Below, piece by piece: positions 1-7,619 of a stretch of 64,000 nucleotides of DNA (positions are counted from its first letter, which is position 1; each line of letters starts with the position of its first letter). Source of the stretch: an uncultured Granulosicoccus sp. (lineage in GTDB: Bacteria; Pseudomonadota; Gammaproteobacteria; Granulosicoccales; Granulosicoccaceae); NCBI GenBank assembly GCA_937924505.1, contig CALDSR010000051.1:1-64000 (forward strand), read 5' to 3'. The notes under the pieces are model-generated. The model did no database searches. It was not told where the DNA came from and saw only the letters and a list, made by a program, of their open reading frames with translations. A program made the position numbers and the translations under genes.

Positions 1-49
1 GATTTTGTGGACACCTCCAAATGAGCGATAATGCTCCAAGAGGTGCCTC

Positions 50-358
50 ATGGCAAAACGTAAGACCCGCAGAGAACGTCGAACTTTCAATGATGAGTAC
101 AAGCAACAGGTACTGGAGTTAGTCCGTGCCGGTGACAAGTCCGTCTCGCAGATCTGTCGAGATTTGGACTTGACAGAATCATCCGTTCGTAAGTGGATCA
201 AATCAGACCAAGAATCCAACGGGATAATGACCCAAAACAGCCTGTCAGAAACAGATCAACAAGAACTGGAACGACTGCGTTCTGAGAATAAACGCCTGAA
301 GACCGAGCGCGATATATTAAAAAAAGCGACGGCCTTCTTTGCCAAGGATTCTCTGTGA
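50..358 (+). CDS. IS3-family transposase OrfA
   Basis: This 102-residue protein is the DNA-binding half of the transposase. Residues about 8-50 form a basic helix-turn-helix (RRTFNDEYKQQVLELVR, then SVSQICRDLDLTESSVRKW). Residues about 70-95 form a leucine-rich coiled coil that mediates multimerisation in this family. The 3' end overlaps orfB by 4 bases (GTGA at 355-358). OrfB lies in the -1 frame. The A7 run just before the end would allow an OrfAB fusion, which is the usual active transposase in IS3 elements. The ATG at 50 follows an AAGAGG-like ribosome site. Confidence 0.92.
   Translation: MAKRKTRRERRTFNDEYKQQVLELVRAGDKSVSQICRDLDLTESSVRKWIKSDQESNGIMTQNSLSETDQQELERLRSENKRLKTERDILKKATAFFAKDSL
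319..326 (+). promoter_or_regulatory. Programmed -1 frameshift slippery site (IS3 orfA/orfB)
   Basis: Seven consecutive A residues (319-325) are followed by G. In the orfA frame they read A-AAA-AAA, which is the canonical -1 slippery heptamer of IS3-family elements. From here the -1 frame is open without a stop through to the GTG of orfB at 355, so a slip would give a continuous OrfAB protein. Confidence 0.75.
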
Positions 359-1230
359 GATTCCAGTTTATTTCGGCACAGAAGGCCAACTTCACCATCA
401 GCGAACTCTGCCAGGCACTGGAGGTCTCAACCTCAGGGTATTACGCCTGGTGCAAGCGTGAGAAGAGTCAGCGACAGCTGGAAGATGAGCGCTTGCTGGA
501 GTTGATCAAGTCGATTTTCAAGGCCAGCCGTGAGACCTATGGCAGCCCGCGCATATTCGAAGTGCTCAAAGAGCTAGGACACAAGATCGGCAAGAACCGA
601 GTCACTCGGATCATGAAGGAAAATGGTCTGATCGTGCTCCCTCGACGCGGCTGGCGCTGTGTAACAACAATAGCCAACCCACACCATGCGATTGCCGCCA
701 ATGAGCTTGATCGAGATTTCACAGCCTCGAGTGTGAATGAAAAATGGGTAACCGATGTGACCTTCGTACCTACCGATGAGGGCTGGTTATACCTTGCCTC
801 GATGATTGATCTGTACAACCGAGAGGTCGTCGGATGGGCAATGGGTGAGAACAACGATACCGCATTAACATTGTCTGCCTTGGATATGGCACTGGAATTC
901 AACAACCCACCAGAGGGACTTGTCCATCATTCAGACAGAGGCAGCAACTACACAGCGAAGGGCTACCGACAGGCACTATCAGATCGTGGCATACAAAGCA
1001 GCATGAGCCGCAAGGGGAACTGCTGGGATAATGCAGTGGCAGAGAGCTTCTTTGCCACAATCAAGAAAGAGCTGATTCATCGTTACAGATTCAAGACCAG
1101 GCGACAGGCAGCAGCTGCTATATTCGAATACATCGAGGTGTTCTACAACCGTATTCGCATACATTCACAACTCGGTTACACTAGTCCAGCACAGTTTAGA
1201 CGAAACACCCAAGCTGCTACGGCAGCATAA
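355..1230 (+). CDS. IS3-family transposase OrfB, DDE integrase domain
   Basis: This 291-residue protein is the catalytic half of the transposase. An N-terminal HTH_21 region (about residues 45-100, containing RETYGSPRIFEVL) precedes the rve/DDE core. The catalytic triad is visible as WVTDVTFV (first Asp), HHSDRGSNY (second Asp) and CWDNAVAESFFATIKKEL (Glu). The C-terminal IEVFYNRIRIHSQLGYTSP is the usual family ending. The start is GTG at 355, overlapping the orfA stop, so the protein may be made mainly as a frameshifted OrfAB fusion. No lesion is visible. Length matches typical IS3 OrfB proteins. Confidence 0.93.
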   Translation: MRFQFISAQKANFTISELCQALEVSTSGYYAWCKREKSQRQLEDERLLELIKSIFKASRETYGSPRIFEVLKELGHKIGKNRVTRIMKENGLIVLPRRGWRCVTTIANPHHAIAANELDRDFTASSVNEKWVTDVTFVPTDEGWLYLASMIDLYNREVVGWAMGENNDTALTLSALDMALEFNNPPEGLVHHSDRGSNYTAKGYRQALSDRGIQSSMSRKGNCWDNAVAESFFATIKKELIHRYRFKTRRQAAAAIFEYIEVFYNRIRIHSQLGYTSPAQFRRNTQAATAA

Positions 1231-1479
1231 CCCCGGTGTCCACTTTATCGGGGGAGCTCCACTCCACAAGCTGGAGCTGCACAGCGGCAATCTAGCAACC
1301 CGCCTTGAATCCATTCGAGCTAAGCCGTATTCCGGGTGGAAAGCCCTTGGATAGTGAATCAAACAATTCCTACTTCCGCAACGGGGACTCACCGGCTGTA
1401 CGTTATACTGAAACAGGGGCAAAACTAAACGGCCCGAAGCAGTCATCCACATAATCAGAGCAGCCGCTAAAAAAGCTTC

Positions 1480-2097
1480 ATGAAAATTCAGGCTATAGTT
1501 GCACATCCTCGTCGAAATAGTTTCTGTTATTCGTTGTTTGAGCAGGCCGTGGCAACGAGTCAACAATCCGGCCACGACCTAGTTATACATGATTTATATG
1601 ACGAGAAATTTGATCCTGTATTGAAAGAGGAGGAAGCTTATACGGTCGGCGATTCAATAGAGAAAACGTTATTAAATTCAGATGACCCAGTCGTGAAATT
1701 ACATCGACGAGAGATCGCTTTGGCGGAAGGGCTATTGGTTGTTCATCCTAACTGGTGGGGAAAACCTCCAGCTATTTTAGCGGGCTGGATGGATAGGGTA
1801 CTAGTTCCTGGCGTAGCTTATCGACTGCACTCTGCTGAAGGAGAGCCGGATGGTTTATTGTCTTTGAAAACAGCCCTAATTTTGAATACCTCTGACACTC
1901 CTCCAGATCGGGAGAACGAAGTATTAGGAGACCCTTTAAATCTTATTTGGGAAAACTGCGTACTACCTTATTGTGGTGTGAAAAGTGTTGATCGTTTGAT
2001 GTTTGGTGCGGTGGCTGGGAGCGACAAAGCGCAGCGTGAAGAATGGTTAGCTAAAACTAAATCTGCTGCTGAAGGTTGTTTTCCTCCCGTGGCATGA
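1480..2097 (+). CDS. NAD(P)H oxidoreductase, flavodoxin-2 fold
   Basis: This 205-residue protein belongs to the NQO1/MdaB/KefF-like flavodoxin-2 family. These are FMN or FAD enzymes that transfer two electrons from NAD(P)H to quinones or other acceptors in the cytosol. The N-terminal strand KIQAIVAHPRRNSFCYSLF holds the flavin-phosphate loop. The central LLVVHPNWWGKPPAILAGW is the diagnostic segment where the isoalloxazine ring sits, followed by WMDRVLVPGVAYR. It stands alone between the insertion sequence and a terminator hairpin at 2097-2117. The physiological acceptor is unknown. The ATG at 1480 begins the conserved first strand directly, so this start is preferred. Confidence 0.85.
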   Translation: MKIQAIVAHPRRNSFCYSLFEQAVATSQQSGHDLVIHDLYDEKFDPVLKEEEAYTVGDSIEKTLLNSDDPVVKLHRREIALAEGLLVVHPNWWGKPPAILAGWMDRVLVPGVAYRLHSAEGEPDGLLSLKTALILNTSDTPPDRENEVLGDPLNLIWENCVLPYCGVKSVDRLMFGAVAGSDKAQREEWLAKTKSAAEGCFPPVA

Positions 2098-2117
2098 AGG
2101 TCCGCTTCGGGGACTTT
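2097..2117 (+). terminator. Hairpin terminator after oxidoreductase gene
   Basis: AAGGTCC and GGGGACTTTT form a short stem around a CTTCGG loop, ending in T4. It overlaps the stop codon of the upstream gene. The UUCG-type loop and T run support Rho-independent termination, although the stem is short. Confidence 0.55.
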
Positions 2118-2293
2118 TCCGCCAAAATCTGACCATCGATCGTTGGATGTATGAATGTCTGCTTTGTAGAACTCACGTCACCACCAGCGTTCACAAGTTT
2201 TGGTAATTCTGAATTATTGATATCGTTGCTTGCGACAAAGTCGGATGGTAGTTATGCCGTAACTTTCTCTCGGTAATGGCACATTAACACGTT

Positions 2294-2329
2294 AAAAAAA
2301 CAGTGGCCCGTCGCTAAGATGGACCACTG
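2294..2329 (-). terminator. Rho-independent terminator of the VIT/vWA gene
   Basis: Read on the minus strand, CAGTGGTCC (2329-2321) pairs with GGGCCACTG (2309-2301) and is followed by seven T (2300-2294). The hairpin sits 22 bases after the stop codon of the minus-strand gene. Confidence 0.8.
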
Positions 2330-2350
2330 TATTGCGCTTGATAACTGTCG

Positions 2351-4498
2351 TTACTCCTTTTTACCGAACCATTCAAGACACATTCTTATCCCCGCTAGTA
2401 ACAGCAATGCCGCTAGCAGGAAGCCACCCAGGGATCCGCCGCCATTGGATGTGCTATGACGCACTGATGGAAATGCAGGTTGATTGCTGTCCTGTTGATT
2501 TGATTTGATGGGTGAGTTTGCCCGTTGTTGTCTCGCTTGTTGTTCACGATCCACACGTTCGGCATTCTTGCGTTCGATTTGTTCTTGGGCAAAGATCTCG
2601 TCCCGCACGACGATCAATGATGTGTAATCGGTGACCAGTCCATGTTCCAGTGCAACATCGGTGATTCCTTGTCGTGTGTCGCGGGTTTCGCCAACGATAT
2701 CTTGTTGCGCCTGCATTGCCTTGATCGTCGCATAGGCCCACAAACGTTCGAGCTCCGGTATGTCGGTATTTACCTTAGGAAAGACTACATCACTTTCAAA
2801 CTGTTTTTTCTCGCCTGAGATTTCAGCATTGATGGTCAGACGAGCCGTACCATCGCCGGAGTATTTACCAAACATTACCAGCTGCTCACCGCGATAGACT
2901 CGGTTGAATTTCTCCGGAGTGATGTCTCTGATACGAACACCTTTGATGGATACTTCGAGGTTGTGAATCGCCTCATGTGACACCTTGCTGATCATCTGCA
3001 TCATCAAGCCGACAATATCGTCATCGTTCGAGACATTCATCGCAAAGCCTTCCATGTGATTGGTCAAACCCTCAAGCAATGGCTCGTTTGCGCTATTACC
3101 CATGATGGCGGTAAACAGGCGAACGTCAACTGGTTCCATCAGTTTCAGAAATTTGGTCAATTCTGACGGTCCGACATTGGCAACCCCATCGGTAACAAGC
3201 AAGACTGCGGTGGTACGATCCTGATCAAGTGATTTTGCCGCGGCTTTGAGCCCATCAAACAAATTTGTGCTGCCACCAGCCTGCAGTGTGTCAAGTCTTT
3301 GCAGTACAGCTTCGATATTGCCTTGATCAGCTGGCAGGTAGCCGTGGGTAAAATCATGGGCTCGATTGCTGAACAAGATGATCTTGAACCGATCAGCTGT
3401 ATTCATGGCGCTCAATGATCGACGCACACCTTCGATCAAACTTGCAAACTTTCCTTGCATTGAACCGGATGTATCCAGAACAAATATCCAGTCCCGACCC
3501 TCGGTAATCGGATTGAGATCCACGCCAGGTGTCAAGGTGATCATAAAGGTGCCGCTTGAACTGTTCTGATCTCGGTAGGTTACAAGATCGACTGCACCAG
3601 GCAGGTTTTCAGCCAGTCGCCAATAGACAACGATATCCTTGTCCAGAGAGTAGGCTGCGGTCGAAGATGGCTGCGCGGCAACTGATCCCGCAAGGGATTG
3701 TTGTGCTTCAATGGCCTCGATTGCCTGATCATCCAGTCCTGAACCCTGAGACGTACCCGAACCTTGTTTCGATTCGATCAGGACATCCCATTCGCCTGCA
3801 TCAATCTGCGTAATCGTTGCCTGACCATTGGTGACGCGTACTGCATCGACCGGGTAGGCGGATCGCAATTTCATTTTAAAGCTGAACGCTTCGCTTACCT
3901 GTTCGGTGCGTGTCCAGAAAGCATCGCGTTGCTCGTCAACGCCACCCTCTTCAAGTGGGTAGACATAGCGTCCCATGTTGTGATCAACAGATTGCTTTTG
4001 CAAATAGACAAGCCTTATCCGAACATCCTGCCCGGCAAGTACTGGTGATACTTCAATATCGAATGTTCGATAATCATCCTGCTCCACCAGAGCCGTTTCA
4101 CGCCCCTGACTTTTTTCACGCTCGTGCAAATTGCGTGCGTCTTCTTTTTTCAGCACCTCTGCATGCACGGGATTGCCATCGATCCAGTAGGTGAATTCAC
4201 CAACGGCCGCATCCTTTGGCACAGGAAAGCTGTACAAGGCATCGCGGTTCTGAGCGTGCGGATTTTTAAAGGTCTGATCTATTTCGGTGATCGAATAGCC
4301 GTTTTCCAGGGTCACGCTGACATGCTGTTCGGCAAGCGTCAGGCTAGGCCCGCCTCCTTTGGGGACCAGTAGGCCTGCCGCATTGGCCTGTTTTGCGCCG
4401 AGAAATGCAGTCAATAGAAGCACGCTTGAGAGGATCCAAAAGCGCCCTGATATCAGCCTTTTATTATTATTAATCAATAACTTGAGTTGTTCGAACAT
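2351..4498 (-). CDS. VIT and von Willebrand factor A domain surface protein
   Basis: The protein has 715 residues from the ATG at 4498. This start has an AAAGGA ribosome site and begins a signal peptide (LISGRFWILSSVLLLTAF then ending near QANA). An upstream in-frame start at 4546 would place 16 extra residues before it and is less likely. A VIT domain occupies about residues 50-165. A vWA domain occupies about 330-510, with the metal-site motif DTSGSM at 342-347. A low-complexity Gln/Ser linker leads to one C-terminal membrane helix (GGFLLAALLLLAGI) and a basic tail. This architecture matches the marine proteobacterial sortase-target family (TIGR03788), but I see no LPXTG-like motif and no sortase gene nearby. 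It is probably a periplasm-exposed membrane-anchored adhesion or sensing protein. Its promoter region carries three putative TetR operators. Confidence 0.82.
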   Translation of the reverse strand: MFEQLKLLINNNKRLISGRFWILSSVLLLTAFLGAKQANAAGLLVPKGGGPSLTLAEQHVSVTLENGYSITEIDQTFKNPHAQNRDALYSFPVPKDAAVGEFTYWIDGNPVHAEVLKKEDARNLHEREKSQGRETALVEQDDYRTFDIEVSPVLAGQDVRIRLVYLQKQSVDHNMGRYVYPLEEGGVDEQRDAFWTRTEQVSEAFSFKMKLRSAYPVDAVRVTNGQATITQIDAGEWDVLIESKQGSGTSQGSGLDDQAIEAIEAQQSLAGSVAAQPSSTAAYSLDKDIVVYWRLAENLPGAVDLVTYRDQNSSSGTFMITLTPGVDLNPITEGRDWIFVLDTSGSMQGKFASLIEGVRRSLSAMNTADRFKIILFSNRAHDFTHGYLPADQGNIEAVLQRLDTLQAGGSTNLFDGLKAAAKSLDQDRTTAVLLVTDGVANVGPSELTKFLKLMEPVDVRLFTAIMGNSANEPLLEGLTNHMEGFAMNVSNDDDIVGLMMQMISKVSHEAIHNLEVSIKGVRIRDITPEKFNRVYRGEQLVMFGKYSGDGTARLTINAEISGEKKQFESDVVFPKVNTDIPELERLWAYATIKAMQAQQDIVGETRDTRQGITDVALEHGLVTDYTSLIVVRDEIFAQEQIERKNAERVDREQQARQQRANSPIKSNQQDSNQPAFPSVRHSTSNGGGSLGGFLLAALLLLAGIRMCLEWFGKKE

Positions 4499-4517
4499 AG
4501 TCTTGAGTCCTTTAGAT

Positions 4518-4534
4518 ATTAAACGTTGTTCAAT
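4518..4534. promoter_or_regulatory. Putative TetR operator, copy 1
   Basis: ATTAAACGTTGTTCAAT is an imperfect 17-bp palindrome lying 20 bases upstream of the VIT/vWA start codon. It is the inverted-orientation relative of copies 2 and 3. The consensus of the three is ATTRAACGNNGTTYAAT. Confidence 0.65.
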
Positions 4535-4578
4535 TAATGGCCACACATCTGTAAAGACTGGATAACCATCGCCGATAT

Positions 4579-4595
4579 ATTGAACGTCGTTTAAT
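4579..4595. promoter_or_regulatory. Putative TetR operator, copy 2
   Basis: ATTGAACGTCGTTTAAT is a near-palindromic 17-mer in the divergent intergenic region. It starts 61 bp after copy 1 and 31 bp before copy 3, i.e. about six and three helical turns. Confidence 0.7.
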
Positions 4596-4609
4596 TAAAA
4601 ATCTGTATA

Positions 4610-4626
4610 ATTGAACGATGTTTAAT
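4610..4626. promoter_or_regulatory. Putative TetR operator, copy 3
   Basis: ATTGAACGATGTTTAAT differs from copy 2 at only two central bases. It lies 24 bases before the tetR start codon and could mediate autorepression. Confidence 0.7.
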
Positions 4627-4650
4627 AACTTGTAATAAAGCGAGTGCATC

Positions 4651-5250
4651 ATGGGCCGACGCAGCGAGCACAGCCGGGAAGAATTGACGCATCTGATCGT
4701 CGACGCGACGCTCGAACTGGTCAGAGAGCAGGGGCCAGCTTCGGTCACCGCCAGGCAGATAGCTGAGGCTGTCGGGTATACGCCCGGTATGCTGTATTCA
4801 ATTTTCGACAATCTGCAGGCCATCTACCTGCGTGTGAATGTCGTGAGTCTGGATAGTTTGCATGAGCAGTGTCTGACGGCACAAAAGAGGGCGCGTGGTC
4901 CGGAGCGTTCAATACGCGCCATGGGGCTGGCCTATCTTCAATTTGCAGCAGACAATGCCAATCAGTTTCAATTGATGTTTCAACCCATGCCTCCCTCAGA
5001 TACCGCCCAACCGGTTGAACTCGGCGCACGTATACGTTCCCTGTTCGAGCTTATTGAGACCGAGTTGCGGGCGCTTGATCCCAATGCCAGCGATTCAGCG
5101 ATAAAACTGGGTGCTCGAACTCTGTGGTCAGGTGTACATGGCGCTGCTGCATTGAGCCTGACCGATCAACTTTATAGCGATGAAAAAAACAGTGAGCAGT
5201 TGATTGTCAGTATGTTGGTCAGTCGATTTGTCGATAGCTGGCAACGGTGA
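4651..5250 (+). CDS. TetR/AcrR-family transcriptional regulator
   Basis: This 199-residue protein has an N-terminal TetR DNA-binding domain. The helix-turn-helix is at about residues 30-50 (SVTARQIAEAVGYTPGMLYSIF). The C-terminal ligand domain contains a region like the TetR_C WHG type (AMGLAYLQFAADNANQFQLMF and LWSGVHGAAAL). It lies divergent from the VIT/vWA gene, with three matching palindromes between them, so it most likely represses itself and that gene. Its stop overlaps the start of the downstream DMT exporter by 4 bases (GTGA at 5247-5250). This suggests the exporter is co-regulated and may export or respond to the ligand. The ligand is unknown. Confidence 0.9.
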   Translation: MGRRSEHSREELTHLIVDATLELVREQGPASVTARQIAEAVGYTPGMLYSIFDNLQAIYLRVNVVSLDSLHEQCLTAQKRARGPERSIRAMGLAYLQFAADNANQFQLMFQPMPPSDTAQPVELGARIRSLFELIETELRALDPNASDSAIKLGARTLWSGVHGAAALSLTDQLYSDEKNSEQLIVSMLVSRFVDSWQR

Positions 5251-6173
5251 GGTTGGTTACATCATTGACTGATGACGGCTCATTTTATCGCGCGGTCATC
5301 ACGATTGTTGTGGCAATTTTTTTGTTTGATGTGCAGGCCGCACTGATCAAGCACATGGGGACTCGCTTTTCGATCGAACAGATTGCAGTTTTCCGAAATT
5401 TCTTTGGTCTCTTTCCGCATTTTATCGTTTTGTTGCTAATGGCTGAATGGCGTAGCGCAGGCTATTCCTTGAAAATGAAACGCTGGAAACTCGGGTTGGG
5501 GCGAGGCGTGCTGTTGATCTGTGCACAGATGGCCTTCTATTACGCTTTAACTCATCTTGAGTTGGCGACAGCGGCTACTTTGGCCTTCTCCGGTCCGTTG
5601 TTTGTCACGATCTTGTCGATTCCCTTGTTGGGGCATCGAGTAGGGTGGTGGCGCACGTCGGCTGTTGTACTGGGGTTTATCGGCGTGGTTATTGTCATGC
5701 GCCCCGGCAGCGATACCTTCACCTTGGTTGCCTTGTTTCCTATTGCCGCTGCATTTTTCTATGCCTTGGCCAGTCTCTCATCGCGTTTCTTCGATGATGA
5801 TGTTTCCACAGCTCTGATCAGTATTTATGCGACGACTGGCGCTTTAATCTCCGCATTCGTTGTATTAGTCACTGTGGGTCAATGGACGCCAATGACTCAG
5901 TTAACTGACTGGTTATGGTTCATGGCCATGGGTACAGTCGGTGGCATGGCAGTTTTTTTATTGATATCAGCCTACCGAATGTCAGACCCCAGTTCATTGT
6001 CGCCGTTTGAATACTTTGGTATTCCGTTTTCTTTCTTGCTTGGTTGGTTCTTTTTTGGTGAAGCGCCAATAGACTCTTTGTTTCCCGGCGTCTTGTTGAT
6101 CGTCGGTGGTGGTTTGCTTGTCGTCTGGCGTGAACGCAAGGTGCGATCAAAAAAAGCACCGCAGGAATCTTGA
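5247..6173 (+). CDS. EamA-family DMT transporter
   Basis: This 308-residue inner-membrane protein has about ten hydrophobic helices in two EamA repeats (about residues 15-150 and 165-295). Both repeats carry the family's helix ends, such as ALTHLELATAATLAFSGPLF and YRMSDPSSLSPFEYFGIPFSFLLGW. Members move metabolites, often amino acids or their derivatives, by a drug/metabolite exporter mechanism. The GTG start overlaps the tetR stop, so the two genes are translationally coupled. A C-terminal basic tail (RERKVRSKK) is consistent with cytosolic placement. The substrate cannot be predicted from sequence. Confidence 0.9.
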   Translation: MRLVTSLTDDGSFYRAVITIVVAIFLFDVQAALIKHMGTRFSIEQIAVFRNFFGLFPHFIVLLLMAEWRSAGYSLKMKRWKLGLGRGVLLICAQMAFYYALTHLELATAATLAFSGPLFVTILSIPLLGHRVGWWRTSAVVLGFIGVVIVMRPGSDTFTLVALFPIAAAFFYALASLSSRFFDDDVSTALISIYATTGALISAFVVLVTVGQWTPMTQLTDWLWFMAMGTVGGMAVFLLISAYRMSDPSSLSPFEYFGIPFSFLLGWFFFGEAPIDSLFPGVLLIVGGGLLVVWRERKVRSKKAPQES

Positions 6174-6248
6174 GAGACACCGTGGTGGCGTTGATCCTGT
6201 ATCAGATAAGTATGAAAAGCGCACCGTGTATCGATTTCTGGTCACGAA

Positions 6249-7490
6249 CTAACTCAGGGCCATCTGCCGTTTCCCGATTTCGCTCAGGTCGTCGATAGTG
6301 GCTCGACCGATAAAATTCGTTTCGTAGTCTTCCGCGGCAAAGTCTGGCGCACTTTTACCGCTCAGGAAACTGCTCGCCTGACGCAGCGCATAAGCGCGGT
6401 TTTTACTGCAAGCCGGACTGGCTCCAATGTAGATGACGTTTGCATAGTCTTTGCCGTTATGCTCGTTGCCCACTGCATGGGCAACGTCGGGATGCCACCA
6501 GACAGTATCACCGGGTGCGACCGTTTGAATAGGGACTATTGCCGGTACCAGATCAGGATGCCATTGCTGATCTACGCCGAGTGCTCGACCGGGCTTGGCC
6601 AGGCAGAGTTCGTCATCGGGGACGTCATCTTGCAATGCACGTAGCAAGACATAAGCAATTGCGTTTGCGATGGGCAGTAGCTGAAGTGTGCCGTCGCCCG
6701 GACCTTGTTCGGTCAATGCGGTCCAACCCTGAAACGTTCTGAACATCGAACTTACCGCTGGCGAGGCGTACTCTCGTGTCTGTGTTCGAAAAGCGGCTTG
6801 CCAGGGATCATATTGATCCAGTCGCCCTTTGAAAATCGACGAATAGATGCGTTGAAAGGCAGGATCTACCCAGCGCTCGTAGGATCCTGCGTCCATGTGT
6901 GGTGACAAGCCAAGTGTGGTGTCACCCGGAGCCCGTCGCCGCGTGCGATCGGCATAGCTATAGTCAGAGTCAGGATCAAATTCCGGCCCGGCAGGTGCCG
7001 AGATATCCCACAATCGATTCAGGAATCGTTTGGTGGTAGCCATGGACTCAGCCTGACGGGCCATGACTTGTGGGCGCGACCAGTAGACGCCGTAGATCTG
7101 TGGCTTCGCATCAGCCAAGTCACCAAAGTAGGTATCAAGCCCGGCTTTTTCCTTTGCATGCTTTAGATAATTATTGCTGTCAAGGTAGTCTCCCAGCTCC
7201 TGATTCCAGTCTTCCGCCATTGCCTGAGGGAAAACACCACGAACGATGACGCAGCCGCATTGGCGTATCGATGCAATATCTTTTGTGGAGACTCTGTTGC
7301 CATTGATGGCTTCGAACGATAGTTCGGGGACTACAGCTCCTGTGCTTGCGTGCTTGTTGACCACATCATCAACCGCGGTGCGCATCGTGTCCGCGACGAT
7401 CTGAAAGTGCTTTGACGTGTCATTGTTTTCCCGCAGCGCCCGTTTGGCAGTACGAATGAAGGGGCGTGGGTCGAAATCGCTATCAGACAT
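6249..7490 (-). CDS. DUF1479 family protein, putative Fe(II)/2-oxoglutarate oxygenase
   Basis: This 413-residue protein is similar to E. coli YbiU. DUF1479 proteins have a double-stranded beta-helix fold related to non-haem iron oxygenases. The likely iron ligands are H198 and D200 in SPHMDAGS, and H338 in WWHPDVAHAVG. RALGVDQQWHPDL and VIYIGASPACSKNRAYAL are other conserved segments. The gene is divergent from the carnitine dehydrogenase operon, with 129 bases between the start codons, so both may share a control region. No substrate is established for the family. A role on a quaternary amine or amino acid is only a guess from the neighbourhood. Confidence 0.85.
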   Translation of the reverse strand: MSDSDFDPRPFIRTAKRALRENNDTSKHFQIVADTMRTAVDDVVNKHASTGAVVPELSFEAINGNRVSTKDIASIRQCGCVIVRGVFPQAMAEDWNQELGDYLDSNNYLKHAKEKAGLDTYFGDLADAKPQIYGVYWSRPQVMARQAESMATTKRFLNRLWDISAPAGPEFDPDSDYSYADRTRRRAPGDTTLGLSPHMDAGSYERWVDPAFQRIYSSIFKGRLDQYDPWQAAFRTQTREYASPAVSSMFRTFQGWTALTEQGPGDGTLQLLPIANAIAYVLLRALQDDVPDDELCLAKPGRALGVDQQWHPDLVPAIVPIQTVAPGDTVWWHPDVAHAVGNEHNGKDYANVIYIGASPACSKNRAYALRQASSFLSGKSAPDFAAEDYETNFIGRATIDDLSEIGKRQMALS

Positions 7491-7619
7491 ACAGGAATCT
7501 CTCTGTTAAGTCGGAGGTCAGTCGGCTGTGAACCGGGTGCCGATTCAGGGGTTCAATGCCATCATAATCCAATTGTCTGTAGACTGCGCCGTGACCTTGC
7601 AGAAGACGGTGAATTCGCG

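Larger units (their letters stand above)
1..1249 (+). mobile_element. IS3-family insertion sequence
   Basis: Two overlapping transposase genes are flanked by imperfect terminal inverted repeats. The left repeat lies at 1-15 (core TGTGGACACC at 6-15). The right repeat lies at 1235-1249 (core GGTGTCCACT at 1235-1244). Over 15 positions 12 match. The element starts at or just outside the window edge, so a target-site duplication cannot be checked. Both reading frames and the DDE residues are intact, so the copy may be active. Just outside the right end, AGCTCCA (1255-1261) and TGGAGCT (1272-1278) form a hairpin that may be the remains of the target locus. The family is assigned from the transposase proteins; the subgroup is not resolved. 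Confidence 0.88.
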
